A stretch of DNA of 64,000 nucleotides from Pontederia crassipes (GCA_030549335.1 CM060195.1:7967001-8031000); one strand, 5' to 3'; counted from the first letter of the stretch, positions 11,736-23,485 are shown. Made by a program: numbers and translations. Notes: a model not told the origin generated them from the letters alone.

Positions 11736-12085
11736 AAATCTTTTTCTTCAATCATGATCCTCTTCGTATGCCATTTGGATGAGAGAGACCTGAGAAACTT
11801 TTTAACTTTTTGGGGGTTAGATTTTGGCTCGCCCAAGGAGGCTAAGTCATTCAAAATATTATTAAATTGTGCAACCATATCATTTATGGATTCATTATCA
11901 TGCATTTTGAAAGAATCATATTGATGATTTAAAATATTTAGTCTAGATTCCTTAACTTTATCCATTCCTTCATAAGTAACAATGAGTTTCTCCCAAATCT
12001 CATTTGCACTTTCACAATTAGAGATCCGATTAAACTCCATTGAATCCAAAGCACAATAAAAAAACATTTTTGGCTTTCCAATCAA
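11490..12085 (-). pseudogene. Copia-type gag (UBN2-like) fragment
   Basis: The minus strand reads FFYCALDSMEFNRISNCESA, then EIWEKLIVTYEG, KESRLNILNHQYDSFKM and ESINDMVAQFNNILNDLASLGE. It ends near KKFLRSLSSKWHTKRIMIEE. This is the usual order of the copia gag domain. It lies downstream, in its own direction, of the LTR running from 13572 to about 12310. The C-terminal part is K/E-rich and is cut by the LINE piece near 11480. Confidence 0.85.
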
Positions 12086-12309
12086 GTTTTGTAATTTTTT
12101 TCTTTTTCAGTAGAATTTGTAGATAATTTTTCATGTAAGTAATAACATTTTTGAACAATATCCCACATGTCAATATCAATAGAACATATGTATGCTGAAA
12201 TCCTTATTTTTCAATATGCAAAATTGGATGCATTAAGAAGCAGAGGTCGACTAATTGATTGACATTCGAGAAAGATAAAACAACTTGATGCCATGGCTCT
12301 AAAGATGGT

Positions 12310-13572
12310 TAAATCTTAAAACAAGATGATTAAATCTTGGAACAAGATGATTAAAAATCAAAACAAGAGCAACCCGAATTCCAAAGGACATCAAGATGGG
12401 GGTGATTGGTATTTTAAAATAAATGTATCAGTTTCACAAAACACGTTGCAAAAGCTAAAAATCAATTCTTTAAACCTTTTAAATCAATGCAGTTCAGATC
12501 TCATCACAAACACAATATAAGAAGGAGAGAGGGAGAGAGAAATCAAACATGATAAACACGGTGGTTGTTGATTAAGTTTGACTACACCTTGGCCTACGTC
12601 CCCGGTCCAAGTTCTCAATCTCGAGGCTGTCGAAGATTTCACTAAATCTCATCCTTTGTTCCAAATGGGGCAAGGAAGAAAAAACCTTTTACATCAACCA
12701 CATTTTCTTCGCTTCAAGAGGCAAGGCAACATCTCCTCCTAGGAAGCTAATCTTTTCTTTCGCTCAAGAGGTAAGATATGAGACATCTTTTACACAAGAC
12801 CTCTCTCAATTTTTTTGAATAATTATTTCTCTCTTTTACAATACTATGCTCACAAGAAGAGAAGAGAGAAAGAAGAGAAAAACCAAAATGATAACTTCAA
12901 GGAAAGAGTCTTCTTTTGATAACATGAAGTTTTTCTTCAAATCTTGGATAGATTTCTTTGCTTCTAGCTTTGGCAGTCCTTTTATAGGTTTCAGCATGTG
13001 AAACATTCATCCATAAATCTTTCCACAATTTACTCATTCAAATATATCCGTTACTGTTCATTTGACCTAGAGGCCGGTCGACCGCACATGTAGACCGGTC
13101 GACCAGTCTATGTGGCCGTTGCGCGATTTCTCCAGTTTCTGCGCTTGATTGGTCAATCGGACCATCGATCGATCACTAGATCGGTATAGTCTCGACATCG
13201 ACCGGTATAATCTTGACGTCGACCGGTAGAACTGGGCAGTTCATGTATTGATCGGTCGACTGGTGTAGTCTCAACCGACTTCATTGTGTGATCGGCAAGT
13301 TGATCGCCCTGCACTATTTTGAGCATAACATTTTGCATGGTTATTCAAATGAGATAATCTTGGATTCTATGGATAGCTAACATGATTCTCTACAACTTTG
13401 TTATTCATTATTCATCCAGAATTTAATACGATCATAGTCAATTTTTAACTCAAAGTTTAGTACATAAAGTTTTCCATTTTTATTTAAATTTTTTTCAACA
13501 TTTAACTTTAATCTTTCGAGGTCTGTATCATCAAAATATAATTTTATATGGTATTAAAACTTTGCTCCAACA
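12310..13572 (-). mobile_element. Copia 5' LTR (family A)
   Basis: On the minus strand it starts TGTTGGAGCAAAGTTTTAAT at 13572. It has a TATA-like TATAAAAGG near 12985 and the GGACCGGGGACGTAGGCCAA word common in copia LTRs near 12600. It ends close to an AGAGCCATGGCATCAAG word at about 12285-12301, typical of sequence just after a copia primer-binding site. The gag at 12085 follows. The exact inner end is uncertain. Confidence 0.65.
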
Positions 13573-13589
13573 CATATCACTACACCTTC

Positions 13590-14096
13590 AATGGCAAAGA
13601 AAAAAAAATGTCCAACAATCAGCAAGGTCATTTTAAAGCACCTTTTAAATTCTTGAGCCCAAATTTGCAAGTTCTTCCCTTTCTCATCTAAGCTTTGAGT
13701 GTGATAAAATTTGTAAAAGAAGAGATTAGAGGGAAACATTGTTTTGATCTAGTGAAGTTGAGAGCTTTTTGTAAGAAGAGGTGTGCCCTGCCTCTTGAGC
13801 GGAGAAGAAGGCGTGAGGTGCAAAGAAGGTTGTTCTCTTCCTATAATAAAAGAGAAAGATAGTGGATCTCCGATGGTCTCGAGGTCGTGAAGTCGGAGCG
13901 GGGATGTAGGCCAGAGAGTTCAGGCCGACCCTCGTCAACATATCATGTTTCTTTGTGTTGCCCTTTATCTCCCACTTACGCTTTCTCGTTATTTGCTTGT
14001 GATCGATTTTATTGATTTTTTGAAAGTGATTTTACGAAAAGATTTTTATACACCAATTCACTACCCCCTCTTAGTGACAATTGTTGTCCAACATGG
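13590..14096 (+). mobile_element. Copia LTR fragment, 3' end
   Basis: Contains GGGGATGTAGGCCAGAGAG and then, near the end, ACCAATTCACTACCCCCTCT followed by TTGTTGTCCAACA. This is how many plant copia LTRs finish. No standard primer-binding site follows, so the element was cut soon after. Confidence 0.45.
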
Positions 14097-14122
14097 CAAA
14101 GTTCACACTAAGGCTACATCAA

Positions 14123-14148
14123 GTTACAACAACACAAAGATACCTCAC
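14123..14148 (+). repeat. 26-bp direct repeat, left copy
   Basis: Identical to 14983-15008. The two copies bracket the pasted block at 14182-14986. Bases 14149-14181 between this repeat and the block are a patchwork of short words from the block and its surroundings, as in templated DNA repair. Confidence 0.85.
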
Positions 14149-14181
14149 AGGTTGTACTTGAGTTACTTTCGATACATCAAG

Positions 14182-14986
14182 TTACTTTCGATTCTATGAG
14201 CTGTACTTGAGTTTCACAGCTTCATCAGTATATATCTTTCTTGCATTCCTTATCTCACAGGTTGTGATGATCATGTCATGACCCGTAACATTTCCCTTAT
14301 CACCTTGTTGTTCCGTAGCACTTGATTCGTGCTATAGCCTCTTTATGCTCACTCATAAAAACATTATTTTTATTTTTATTTTTATCAATTTCATGAGTTG
14401 TGATTCATATGTTACTGACATTATTGGCCCTCACATTACCCAGGAAATCCTTTCCTTCTTTCAACACAACTCCTTTCCCCGCTCTTGGGCCCTCACGTCT
14501 TTTATTTTTATCCCTAAAACTAGAAGCTCTCGCAATGTGAAAGATTTTTGCCCAATCTACTTATGCAATGTCCTCTACCGACTTCTATCCAAAATTATTG
14601 CCAATCGGATCCAGCCAATTCTCAATGGAATTATTGATCATGCACAGTTTGCCTTTCCCCGTGGAAGATCCATTCAGGATAACATTTTTATCGCACACGA
14701 TCTTGTTCACTCTTCTGAGATTTCTCTTCTTTGTGGTGTTTGTATGATCTTCTGGTTGGCTTCTCACTCTTTTTTTTGGATTTTATCAACTTGAGATATT
14801 TGTCAAGCTTTCTTGTATAGCGTGCGAGTCTCTTTTCGTCTACTTCTTCTTCACTTGAATCTTCTTCAATTTCGTTTGCTTTCAATGCCAATGTTTTCTT
14901 CTTTGGGGTTTTTCTTCTTGATATTCTTGAATTGAGATCTCATAGGTAGAAGTGAACTAATAAGATCATTAAAATCCAATTTGTTA
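14182..14986. repeat. Duplicated composite block, pasted copy
   Basis: Second copy of 10931-11735. The LINE RT fragment in it spans about 14411-14720 on plus; the gag piece lies on minus at about 14741-14986 and ends abruptly. Two substitutions relative to the source imply a recent event. Confidence 0.9.
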
Positions 14987-15008
14987 CAACAACACAAAGA
15001 TACCTCAC
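14983..15008 (+). repeat. 26-bp direct repeat, right copy
   Basis: Second copy of the repeat at 14123-14148; starts GTTACAACAACACAAAG. It overlaps the last few bases of the pasted block (GTTA). Confidence 0.85.
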
Positions 15009-15062
15009 CAACTTCAGTATGAAGACTTTTTTCTAAACCCAAAAACCATTATCACAAATAAG

Positions 15063-15840
15063 TTGAAACCTTTACTGAAGCAACTCTCAAAAGAAAATTA
15101 TCAAATCCAAACTTCGAGAGACATCTTTCAAATTTGTGACGCCGAAGTGAGGGATCATATTACAACACTTCTCTTGTCGAAACCTTTAGCAAATTCAAAT
15201 GCTTACCTTGAAAAAGTGACGAGTCAGTTCATTGAAACAATTGAAAGTAAGATGGAAACTCAATACCAACACGTCCAACACTTAACAACTCAGTTGAACC
15301 AATTTAAGAAGCAAATGGAAGTGAATGATTTGTTTTGAATATTTGACATGGATCTCCAGATCGATGCCCTAAAACTAAAGTTGCAATCCTTCGAGAATCA
15401 AGTTGCGCACTTGAAATCTCTAAGCTCTAAATCTCTAAGGAACATCGGTGATAGTTCAACTGTCATCTTATGCTTATGCCACAATCAATATTCGCAGCAA
15501 GAAGGTGGCATCCAAAATTGTAGCCTTCAGCAAGGACAAGAATTACTCAATGGTACGTCAAGAATACAAGTGAATACATTGTTGAAGATGGACAAGTTCA
15601 AAGGAGGAACTCACATTTGGAGGACCTTGCGGCTCAATCATTATCTCCAACGCTAACACCATCACTATCAACACCAGGAACCATATCTCCACAATTTCAA
15701 ATATCACCAAGGAGAAAAAGCAAATCATTGACATTAATGAAGATATCTTCAATTATTACAAAGCCATATAAAAGGAAAACAAAAAATCATACCACCAACA
15801 CCAAAGACACCAACCACATCAATCCCATAGAAGCCTAAGA
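15063..15840 (+). pseudogene. Unrecognised broken coding stretch
   Basis: Consecutive plus-strand frames (15063-15338, 15348-15656, 15617-15838) look like one coding sequence with frameshifts. The first part is Lys/Gln-rich and probably coiled coil (KLKPLLKQLS..., then QYQHVQHLTTQLNQFKKQME). A middle segment reads SYAYATINIRSKKVASKIVA in a third frame. A Ser/Pro-rich tail follows (SLSPTLTPSLSTPGTISPQF). I do not recognise a family with confidence. A retroelement or an endogenous pararetrovirus remnant is possible, but this is a guess. Confidence 0.3.
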
Positions 15841-16019
15841 ATCATTCATCTATCCTGGTCAAACAAATCACAACTCCCTATGAATGTTGTTGTAATTGAA
15901 GAACAGCCACTACTGCCTAGCAATGCATGGTTGGAGACTTTGGATATCGCACACCATTGCATTTGCTGAGCATCCCCATGATGAGTATTCACGATCATAT
16001 CAAATAATCTCGGTGAGAT

Positions 16020-16515
16020 TGTTCCTTAATTGTTGATCTATTTATTCGATGTATAATAATCATCTCATAGTAGTGTCATCATATGACATGTCAAATTGAA
16101 GCTAATGACTCTAAGTTAGAATTATAATTCATGAACTCTTAATTCTTAGTTTAAATCTTATTTTTGTTTGATTAGTTAGTTTTCTTTTTTTGTATCTTTA
16201 TCTTATTTTTGTTAATTTTCATTTTAACCAATCATCCTAATCAAGTCCCAATTTTCAATGATTAAATATCATTTTAATGGCTGAAATATTTTTTAAGTCA
16301 TAGGACTCTCAATTTTATCCTATTTTGGAGTCCTATAATCATTAAACATGCATTCTTTTGGATATCAAATCAAATTGAAATCTTTAATCAAAATCTAATT
16401 ACAATTTCTACTCCCAATAGAATTAAATCTTTCTTTCTTTTCATTTTTCCTTTCTAATCATACTTTTAATTTGTAAATTACTTTATTGTCCCTATTGAAA
16501 TCTTGGAGTGTTACA
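16020..16515 (-). mobile_element. Probable gypsy LTR fragment
   Basis: The right edge reads GGAGTGTTACA at 16515, followed by CCTCCTTAAAAATAAATTC and then ATCCTCAAATTT. The chromovirus at 50049 shows the same order (TATTACA, then a purine tract on the minus strand, then TTTGTCCTCGAATTTT). So an LTR start TGTAACACTCC on minus is likely at 16515. The left edge is unknown. Confidence 0.4.
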
Positions 16516-16519
16516 TCAT

Positions 16520-17260
16520 AACCTCCTTAAAAATAAATTCATCCTCAAATTTATGTAACATAATTTGATTAATCCAATACCCGGTCAATGTACTAATTAA
16601 ATAACAATCCATATTCACTATCAATTGTCAAGATTCTTATATCCTTACTAATTTACCCAAATGAAAGGAACCAATTGTACATTCTTATTCTAATTATCCT
16701 GACAATTGTCTATCATTTAATCTATAAATATGTTTTAACTTTTCTCATTTTCCTTTTCTTTGATAGCCTTTCTAATATTTTACGCCTATTTTGGTAGCAA
16801 GGTACGCACTTCTTTGTTCCATTCTTGATTTTGTCTATTTCTTTTCAGTTACAACATTTACAAGCTTGCTTCTCGTAGTTGAGGCAAACTCCTATTCTAC
16901 AATAGCATTCTACGAAATGATACATTTGATAGTGGAAACGAAGTATCATTTTTTTCTGACGATTTCGAATCAATCATTCCCTTGCCTTGATCATCTCTTC
17001 GATGATCGTTACGTTGGTCATTCCTATCAGGATAACTTATCTCGTTTCATAACGAGTTATATATTGGTCACCGGCTGTTTGATTTTGCTGCTTGTCACTT
17101 GTTTTTATCACCATCTTCTAGGTAGATGATAAACTCTCTAACAAACTGGGGGGTCTAATAGTTTTCCGCTTTCACTCTTTCTCTGGTTCGACACAAATAA
17201 AGGAATGAAAGTGCATCCACGACATGGTTTAGTTGAAATTCAACACATCCAAACTCTCAA
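16520..17260. other. No gene recognised
   Basis: Holds an unassigned 112-aa ORF at 16791-17129 with hydrophobic stretches, without a recognisable domain. Probably transposon-internal sequence. Confidence 0.25.
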
Positions 17261-17267
17261 AAAATGA

Positions 17268-17670
17268 ACCATTTGTTTTGGCTGAACAATCTCAACAAGT
17301 ATACTACATGACTTATCCATCTAAAACTCGAGAAAGGAAAGACTGATGGGTTGTGTGTAAAACAAGATCTAGAGGTAGAGTTGATATTCCTTTAGATAAT
17401 GTAGAAGATGAAGGTATCAGTGAAGGCTATTATCAAGAGGATGAGATGTCTAATCCAATTATAGTTGAACCAACAATTGAGCTTGATGATACATGCGTTC
17501 TTGTTGATGGAGAGAATTTTCATTATGAAGAAGAAGAAGAAGAAGAAGAAGAAGAAGAAGAAGAAGAAGAAGAAGAAGAAGAGATGATGATGATGATGAT
17601 GACGACGACGATGATGATGATGATGATGTTGATGATGATGTCGACGAAGACGATTTTGATGACGATTGAA
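17268..17670 (+). pseudogene. CACTA transposase (TNP2-like) C-terminus
   Basis: Reads PFVLAEQSQQVYYMTYPSKT, a stop, then WVVCKTRSRGRVDIPLDNVE and an acidic tail. Plant CACTA TNP2 proteins end this way (PF.LA.QA.QVFY..D, W.VV.K..PR...D.P, then Glu/Asp runs). The tail starts in frame as a Glu run from a GAA repeat. It then falls into an ATG-ATG frame encoding Met, while the +1 frame encodes Asp repeats ending DDVDEDDFDDD and a stop. A one-base shift in the repeat seems likely. The second CACTA gene follows at 17762. Confidence 0.6.
17527..17650 (+). repeat. (GAA)n/(GAT)n trinucleotide repeat
   Basis: A pure GAA run to about 17582, then GAT units with a few GAC and GTT variants. On the minus strand it gives meaningless poly-Phe and poly-His. 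Confidence 0.95.
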
Positions 17671-17761
17671 TAATTTGGATTTGAAGTGTACGCCTTGATT
17701 TATAATTATATTATTATCTTTTGGTATTCCATGTATAATCATATTTTTTCTTGCAGGAATA

Positions 17762-18725
17762 ATGGTTAGAGGTGGTGGTGCTTCGCAAGGAAGTGATGTC
17801 AGCAATAGAGGTGGTATAGGGACAAATTCTAGAAGGAGTTCTACAAGATCAACACAAATAGAAGTAGAAGAGACAACTCAGAACTCCCATTTAGCCATTA
17901 TTGATGAGACAAAAACTCAATTGGATGGAGAGCAAACTCCTACCATAGATCATGTTCAAGATGATTCTAATCATGTTGATGCATCAAAGCCATCTCGTAC
18001 GAGGGGTATCAACCATGGGTTTGATCCGCCTACAAATCAAGCTGATCAACAATTGATCAAACTCTTCAACCTTATACCAAGCACGAGTTAAGGCATTAAC
18101 TCAATAGAAGAAGTCTTATATTGGTGAAACTAAAGGACATGGACCTGAATGGTTGAGAAATGATATATGGAATGAAATGGTTGCTTTTGTGGGAAAAGGA
18201 TGAATGGCAGAGGCCGCAAGAAAAAATTGACTAACTGAAAAGGATGGTGGGATCACAAAGCATACTTTTGGTTCAATACCCATTGTCGAACATCGAATAA
18301 GACTTGTATGGTGGATGCACTTAATCTTTTAGTTAAATACGAGGCTTCCAAAATTATTAATCTTTCTTTTGTATTATTATGTTTACTTTTTGGCAGAAAG
18401 AGAAGATGGGTAGAGATCCAAGTGAATATGAGGTATTTGAATACGTTAACAAGCGACGAAGAAAGGATGGTAATAATGAGTACGCGGACAAAAAAATTAA
18501 AAGAATTTGTGTAAGTTAAGATGAACTTTAAATTAAATAGTGTAGTTGTTATGCATATTTATAAGCTTTTGACTAATTATTGTACAATGAATTGCTTGAT
18601 TTAGGTGGATTATTTCTCTTCTCTTAATAACAAGTATGGATCAGATCTTTCATCTCAGCCAAATTTTGATCCCGATTCATGGATTGATGCAACTGGAGGT
18701 CCAACAAAAGGAAGAGTCCCTTAGG
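17762..18725 (+). pseudogene. CACTA second gene (Transposase_24-like) fragment
   Basis: Begins MVRGGGASQGSDV with Ser/Arg/Gly-rich sequence and RTRGINHGFDPPTN. After an intron or decay it gives GRDPSEYEVFEYVNKRRKDG at about 18405-18460. After a further gap come SWIDATGGPTKGRVP words at about 18680-18720. The GG.KKGRVYG-like ending is characteristic of the plant Ptta/En/Spm second ORF. The sequence stops matching at 18720, where the Athila-side DNA begins. Confidence 0.55.
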
Positions 18726-18729
18726 TCGT

Positions 18730-19375
18730 CAGGCATGAATCCCCTATGGGCTAATTACCCGAACGCACCAAGGTTCTAGATAACACCTTTTTGTACCTCC
18801 TCTTACTATTTGGGGCTTAACTAGCCCTCTTTCTTATATGCAAATCATTTGGATCATTTAACTTTATTCAACTCAGTCACACTTGAATTATCAACAGGGA
18901 TATAATTATTAAAAGGAGAGTTATATTAAGTATTTTAACAGAAAATAACCAAGAGCATGAAATGGATTTGCCATCATGCAATCATGATTTTACTCAGCAA
19001 CTTTCTTCTTTCCAATTTTCAAACACAAAAGCGATAGATTAATAAACATTTGATGCTTTGAATTTCGTTTTACTAGCAGGATGTCTTTGATCATAACTTG
19101 AAAAGAGGCAAAGAGTCAGGCTAAAGGAAAATGTAAAACCCTTTTTTTGTTTTTTTTAAAATGAAGACAAACTACAGAGAACAAGGATGCAAAACTGAAC
19201 CTAAAGACAAGATGCATGCAATATGCAACTTCCCCAAGCCTGAGCCTAACATTGTCCTCAGTGTTTAAGATAGGACTTGTAAAAGGGATACAAACAAAGA
19301 AACTAGAAGATGAAAGAAAGGAACAATAAAAAGAAAGTGAAAAAGACAACCCTCTAATCCATAGGCGGCGGCGGT
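18730..19375. other. 3' part of the Athila element, no gene
   Basis: Between the CACTA fragment and the ATHILA-type ORF. No left LTR with the TGATGCAT terminus was found, so the Athila element seems to have lost its 3' LTR here. The 154-aa minus ORF ending at 19116 is only credible in its first third. Confidence 0.35.
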
Positions 19376-19379
19376 GGTG

Positions 19380-20638
19380 GAAGGAAAGGACCATAGTGAA
19401 CCTGCGCTCTGCAAGATCATGGATGTCTGCCCGCATATCGCAAATCTCAGTGGCCTGATGAGGCTGCTCATCGTGAATAGCACGCTGCTCGAGATGCATC
19501 GTCCGCTGCTCAACGTACATCAGGCCCTGCTCGTCCTGAATAGTATGCAAGAGCTGGTGCATAGCAGAAAAATCGGTCAAACCTGTCTGTGGTGGATCGA
19601 TGCGCGATCCTCGATACTCTCCTTAGTGGAGCTAGAAGGCCCTGGATCCTATTGTTGATGGCGTTGTGGCCTCAGAATGTGTGGCTGTGCTGCTGGAAGA
19701 TAGACCCAATTTTCTTCATTTGCAGGATCGAAGCGCTCGGGTTATGTGCAACGAATGGTCATGCCTGAATCACGGAGATGAAAGTAGAAACCATCATAAC
19801 CGCTGCCACCTCCTAACTCCATTGATGTGATGACATAGTTGTCCAGGGAAGAGGAACCGTCCAAAAGGTGGAGCTTAAATCAAGACCGAGGTGAAGTGCT
19901 ATGGTTGTGACTAGGCCACCCACCACGATTGTGCCCTTCACCTTGTTAGCAGTCCGTAGAAACAAACGAAGTAGAAAAGCACCAATGTTGGCTAGAGTAG
20001 AAGAAGTCATGCATTAGAGAAGGAAAAGTTTCATTTCATTTATTGACCCGTTGCTGTCTCCTCGTCCACAAATAGTGTTGCTAAGAATCCGATGCACATA
20101 TCTCAGAACATGATTCTGAATATAAGTAGACTTCGCCCTCTGGAAGTTCAGGTGGCCCTCACCGGTAAGCGGTTGAATCTCCTTTGGGACTTTGAGGTGG
20201 CCCCCATGTGGAAACTAGTATATAGCATTAAACTCTTCGAGGGACATCTCAAACTCCTTATTGAACATCTGGAAATGAGACCTTGGCTTGTCGGTGTCCA
20301 GTGGCTTCAAGATGCTCAACTTGTAGTGAACACAAGAACTCGATGCTCGGATCAAAATAGGTGGGCCACCACTGCTGGACGAAGTGCCCCATGCTGATGT
20401 TGGAGAAGAAGCGGATGATAAAATTCTACAGATTCCATGAAAGCATCGCTGCTCGGTCTGCAAACCAGGTTGGAGTGATCGGCAGAAAATCTAAACTTTG
20501 CTCCCACTTCCGGGCCTCATTAGTGAGCCACTCTCGCTCCTCTAGTGGCACTATGCGGACTGGTGTAGGCTCCTGCTCGACAAGGGTGTCTTGTGTGGAT
20601 GCACGACGACGAATAGGAACCTTGGTGTGAGGGGCCAT
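19380..20638 (-). pseudogene. ATHILA-type ORF (downstream of pol)
   Basis: In three broken frames on minus: MAPHTKVPIRRRA, then TNEARKWEQSLDFLPI and WFADRAAMLSWNL. After a frameshift comes FNKEFEMSLEEFNAIY, and after another ANIGAFLLRLFLRTANKVKG followed by TIVVGGLVTTIALHLGLD. The last part is the hallmark block of the ATHILA ORF family (G.I..GG.VT.IA..L.L). The tail is Gln/Glu-rich (MHLEQRAIHDEQ). The position after pol is where Athila elements carry an extra ORF. It has internal stops and shifts, so it is dead. Confidence 0.65.
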
Positions 20639-20649
20639 GTCAAAATCTA

Positions 20650-22370
20650 TAAAGGACAGAGAGAGCTGATGAATGCATGATGGGTCATTGTCTGATGGTC
20701 ACGACCCGTCTGTACAGGGTTACGGGCCGTTATATGGTGCTCACGGTCCGATCAGTGGAAATTTCAAGATCAAGCAGTAGATCACCAGTCGTGAAATGAA
20801 GTTAATGGCTCGCAGATAATGAACACGATCTGTAAAGTTTTGATTACGATCCTATCGATGTATGAACGTTGGCGATGTTCTGGAGAGCGTGGAACCTGCC
20901 GGCGTAGAATACGGTGGCGCCGAAGAAGAAAGAGTCGTCGGAGAAGCGGTGTTGTCTGAACTCGGCAAGACCCTCTATGGTGGAATGATTCGGCGAAGCT
21001 CGACGGCGAATTAGACAAACCTTTCACCGGTGAAGGATCAATCTCGACTACTTGTCGTCGAAGCTGCAGGCAGATATTGCTTGCCGGAGGTGGAGAGGAT
21101 AAAGATTGGGGCATGAACCTAAAGTAACGATTCTGCGCTTAAATAGACCTGTAATGTAGGGCCGTTATACCAAGTGATAATGACCCGTAACAAACAATTA
21201 AGAAGGGTCGTTAGAACGAAATAAATCGGCGGTACGATCAATGATTCCACGTGTCCTCACGGGTGTGGTGGCCATGTAACGAGGCGTTGATGACATATTC
21301 TCGACCATTGTGCGGGGCACATGTCACGGTGCGACGTGATAGATCATGGCATAAAACATCATATAATGAGTCGTGAGGGTCAGTTAACGACTTGTAATTA
21401 ATAATGTCAAGTGAGGAGTTAATATTGTGAAAGGCATGAAGAATATGTACGATCCATTATATCTTGTAGAAAATTCTTCACAAGGTTTGTGATGTATGTT
21501 AACGGATCGTAATATGTGGGTAACGCCCTGTTACTGACTCAACTAGCACAAGGGTGTTTTAACGAGACACATTGGAGGAGGGAGAGTCATAAATCGGGCA
21601 ATTAAGGTAAAGTGACTTGCATGGCTTGTGACTTATGACCCGTTACAATAAACTTACGTCCCGTTAAAGTGTAGGCGTGATGGCTGAAGGCTACTGATCG
21701 ACCCATTATAAAGATGTAATAGGCCATGATAGCTAGAATGAGATATGATGATGCCACTATGAGACTCGTGAACTGCTCCTTACGATCAGTTAGGTAGGAA
21801 CGTCAGACTCTGTATACCTCGTGAGGAAGAGGGTACGACCCGTAATTTGTGTTCGATAGTGTAGTCGATTATCTCAGAAACGTGATGGGTCATGATTTAA
21901 ATATGACTACCCATTAAGGAATCTTAATGCTTTTAAATTGGCTTAATAGGTCGTAACCTAAAATGACGGGTCATGAGTCAGGGTGGTTGACAACTAGGAT
22001 TATGGTTGGGACGAGTTTACGGGTCATTAGAATAAACCCACGACCCGTAATTAGTCCAACACTTGGATCATACCTTCTATGTGGTGCATGAATTAGATTG
22101 CATGAACCATGACCTCAAGCTTCAGGGCAAGAAATGGGTATAACGACCCGTAATGTTGACCAACAATATCTCTGTGCTTTCTGGGTCCTAATGATGCTGA
22201 TAAAACTAATAAAAATTAACCAGAAACTAGTGAGATAAACATCTAACTAAGTTACCATCACTAATCTAAATGGAGAAAAGGGTTTAAGCAGAATAGTTCT
22301 AAGTTATAGTCGTTAGCTTGACTTTGCCTTAATTGCACTAAGGCTCTTCCAAAGTGATCGTGCTCATGTC
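20650..22370 (-). mobile_element. Athila spacer with repeated GACCCGT(T)A motifs
   Basis: Non-coding DNA between integrase and the ATHILA-type ORF. It contains well over ten copies, in both orientations, of a degenerate ACGACCCGTAA word. The same word recurs in the LTR at 31.1-31.8 kb. The 110-aa minus ORF at 20782-21114 has no recognised domain. Confidence 0.5.
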
Positions 22371-22374
22371 AAGA

Positions 22375-23238
22375 TTAAAACTTTCCCCCAAGGTTATGCT
22401 TAAGCTTGTGGCCATTGACCTTGAATCTGGAAGTATCATCTAAGGTTCGAATCTCAATGGCGCCTTGGGTTGAGGGATTGACAACTACATAGGGACCACT
22501 CCACTGTGATCTAAGTTTTCCTAGGAAAAGACATAGATGACTATTAATGAGTACTTGTTGACTAGGTAAGAACTCTATATCCTTAATATGTTTGTCGTGC
22601 AATTGTTTAGTACATTCTTTATAAAGTTTGCTATTTTCATATGCCTTACCTATGGGTGTTTTAAATGTTGTCCAATATATAGGCCCAAAGAGAATCATTA
22701 ACTTACTTGCCTAGTCTTTCCTCAATGCATTTACCGTCTTTTCTAAGATTCTCTTAAGCTCTCTGTTGGAGACTTCTACTTGCTCACAAGTTTGAGCATG
22801 ATAAGGTGTGCTTAGTTTATGGGTGACTCCAAATCTATTCAGTAGTTTGGCGAAAAGATGATTGCAAAAATGAGTACCATTGTCACTGATTATAACACAA
22901 GGTGTACCAAATCGTGTAAAAATATTTTTTTCTAACAAATTTGACAACAGTTTGAGCATATTGTGGCCTCAGCTTCTACCCATTTTGACACAAAATCGAC
23001 AATGACTAGTATGTATTCCTTACCTAATGATTTTGGAAACAGACCCATGAAATGAATCCCCCAAACATAAAAATATCAAAGTATAAAATATTTTTAAGAG
23101 GCATTTCATTTTTGTTTGAGATGTTACTTGACCGTTGGCATTGATCACATGACTTACAGTAATTTCGTGCATCGTTGAATAAGGTTGGCCAGTAGAGTCC
23201 GCATTCTGATACCTTGGCAACTGTTCGATTGGGTCCAA
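22375..23238 (-). pseudogene. Athila integrase fragments
   Basis: The minus strand reads a core piece, FTRFGTPCVIISDNGTHFCN, followed by HLFAKLLNRFGVTHKLSTPY and HAQT (retroviral-type integrase with the D of SDNG and the usual THK.STPYH.QT). After a short break comes IYWTTFKTPIGKAY, then LGKLRSQWSGPYVVVNPSTQGAIEI, the C-terminal integrase region. The N-terminal zinc-binding part toward 23238 is fragmentary. Confidence 0.8.
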
Positions 23239-23485
23239 AGTGCCCCCAGCCTGTCCATCATGACAATGTCACAGTATATTCTCAAATTCATCTTCACGTA
23301 CACATTGCCTAAGGATTTGGTCTGCACACAAACGAAAGAGATGACAGTCTTCCCAATGATAATTCTTCACATTCGAGAAAAACTTCCTTCACTGATGATG
23401 ACTGAGACCTTTCGGAATATATCCTCCTACAAGAAAATTTGCCATGTCGGCATACCGTATAATATTTTCTAAAGAATTTAATATA

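Noticed and set aside
17392-17805. A minus-strand ORF with poly-His and poly-Phe
   Set aside because: It is the complement of a GAA/GAT repeat in a transposase tail.
19813-20463. ATHILA-type ORF as a working envelope-like gene
   Set aside because: It is split by several frameshifts and has no signal peptide or membrane pattern that I could support.
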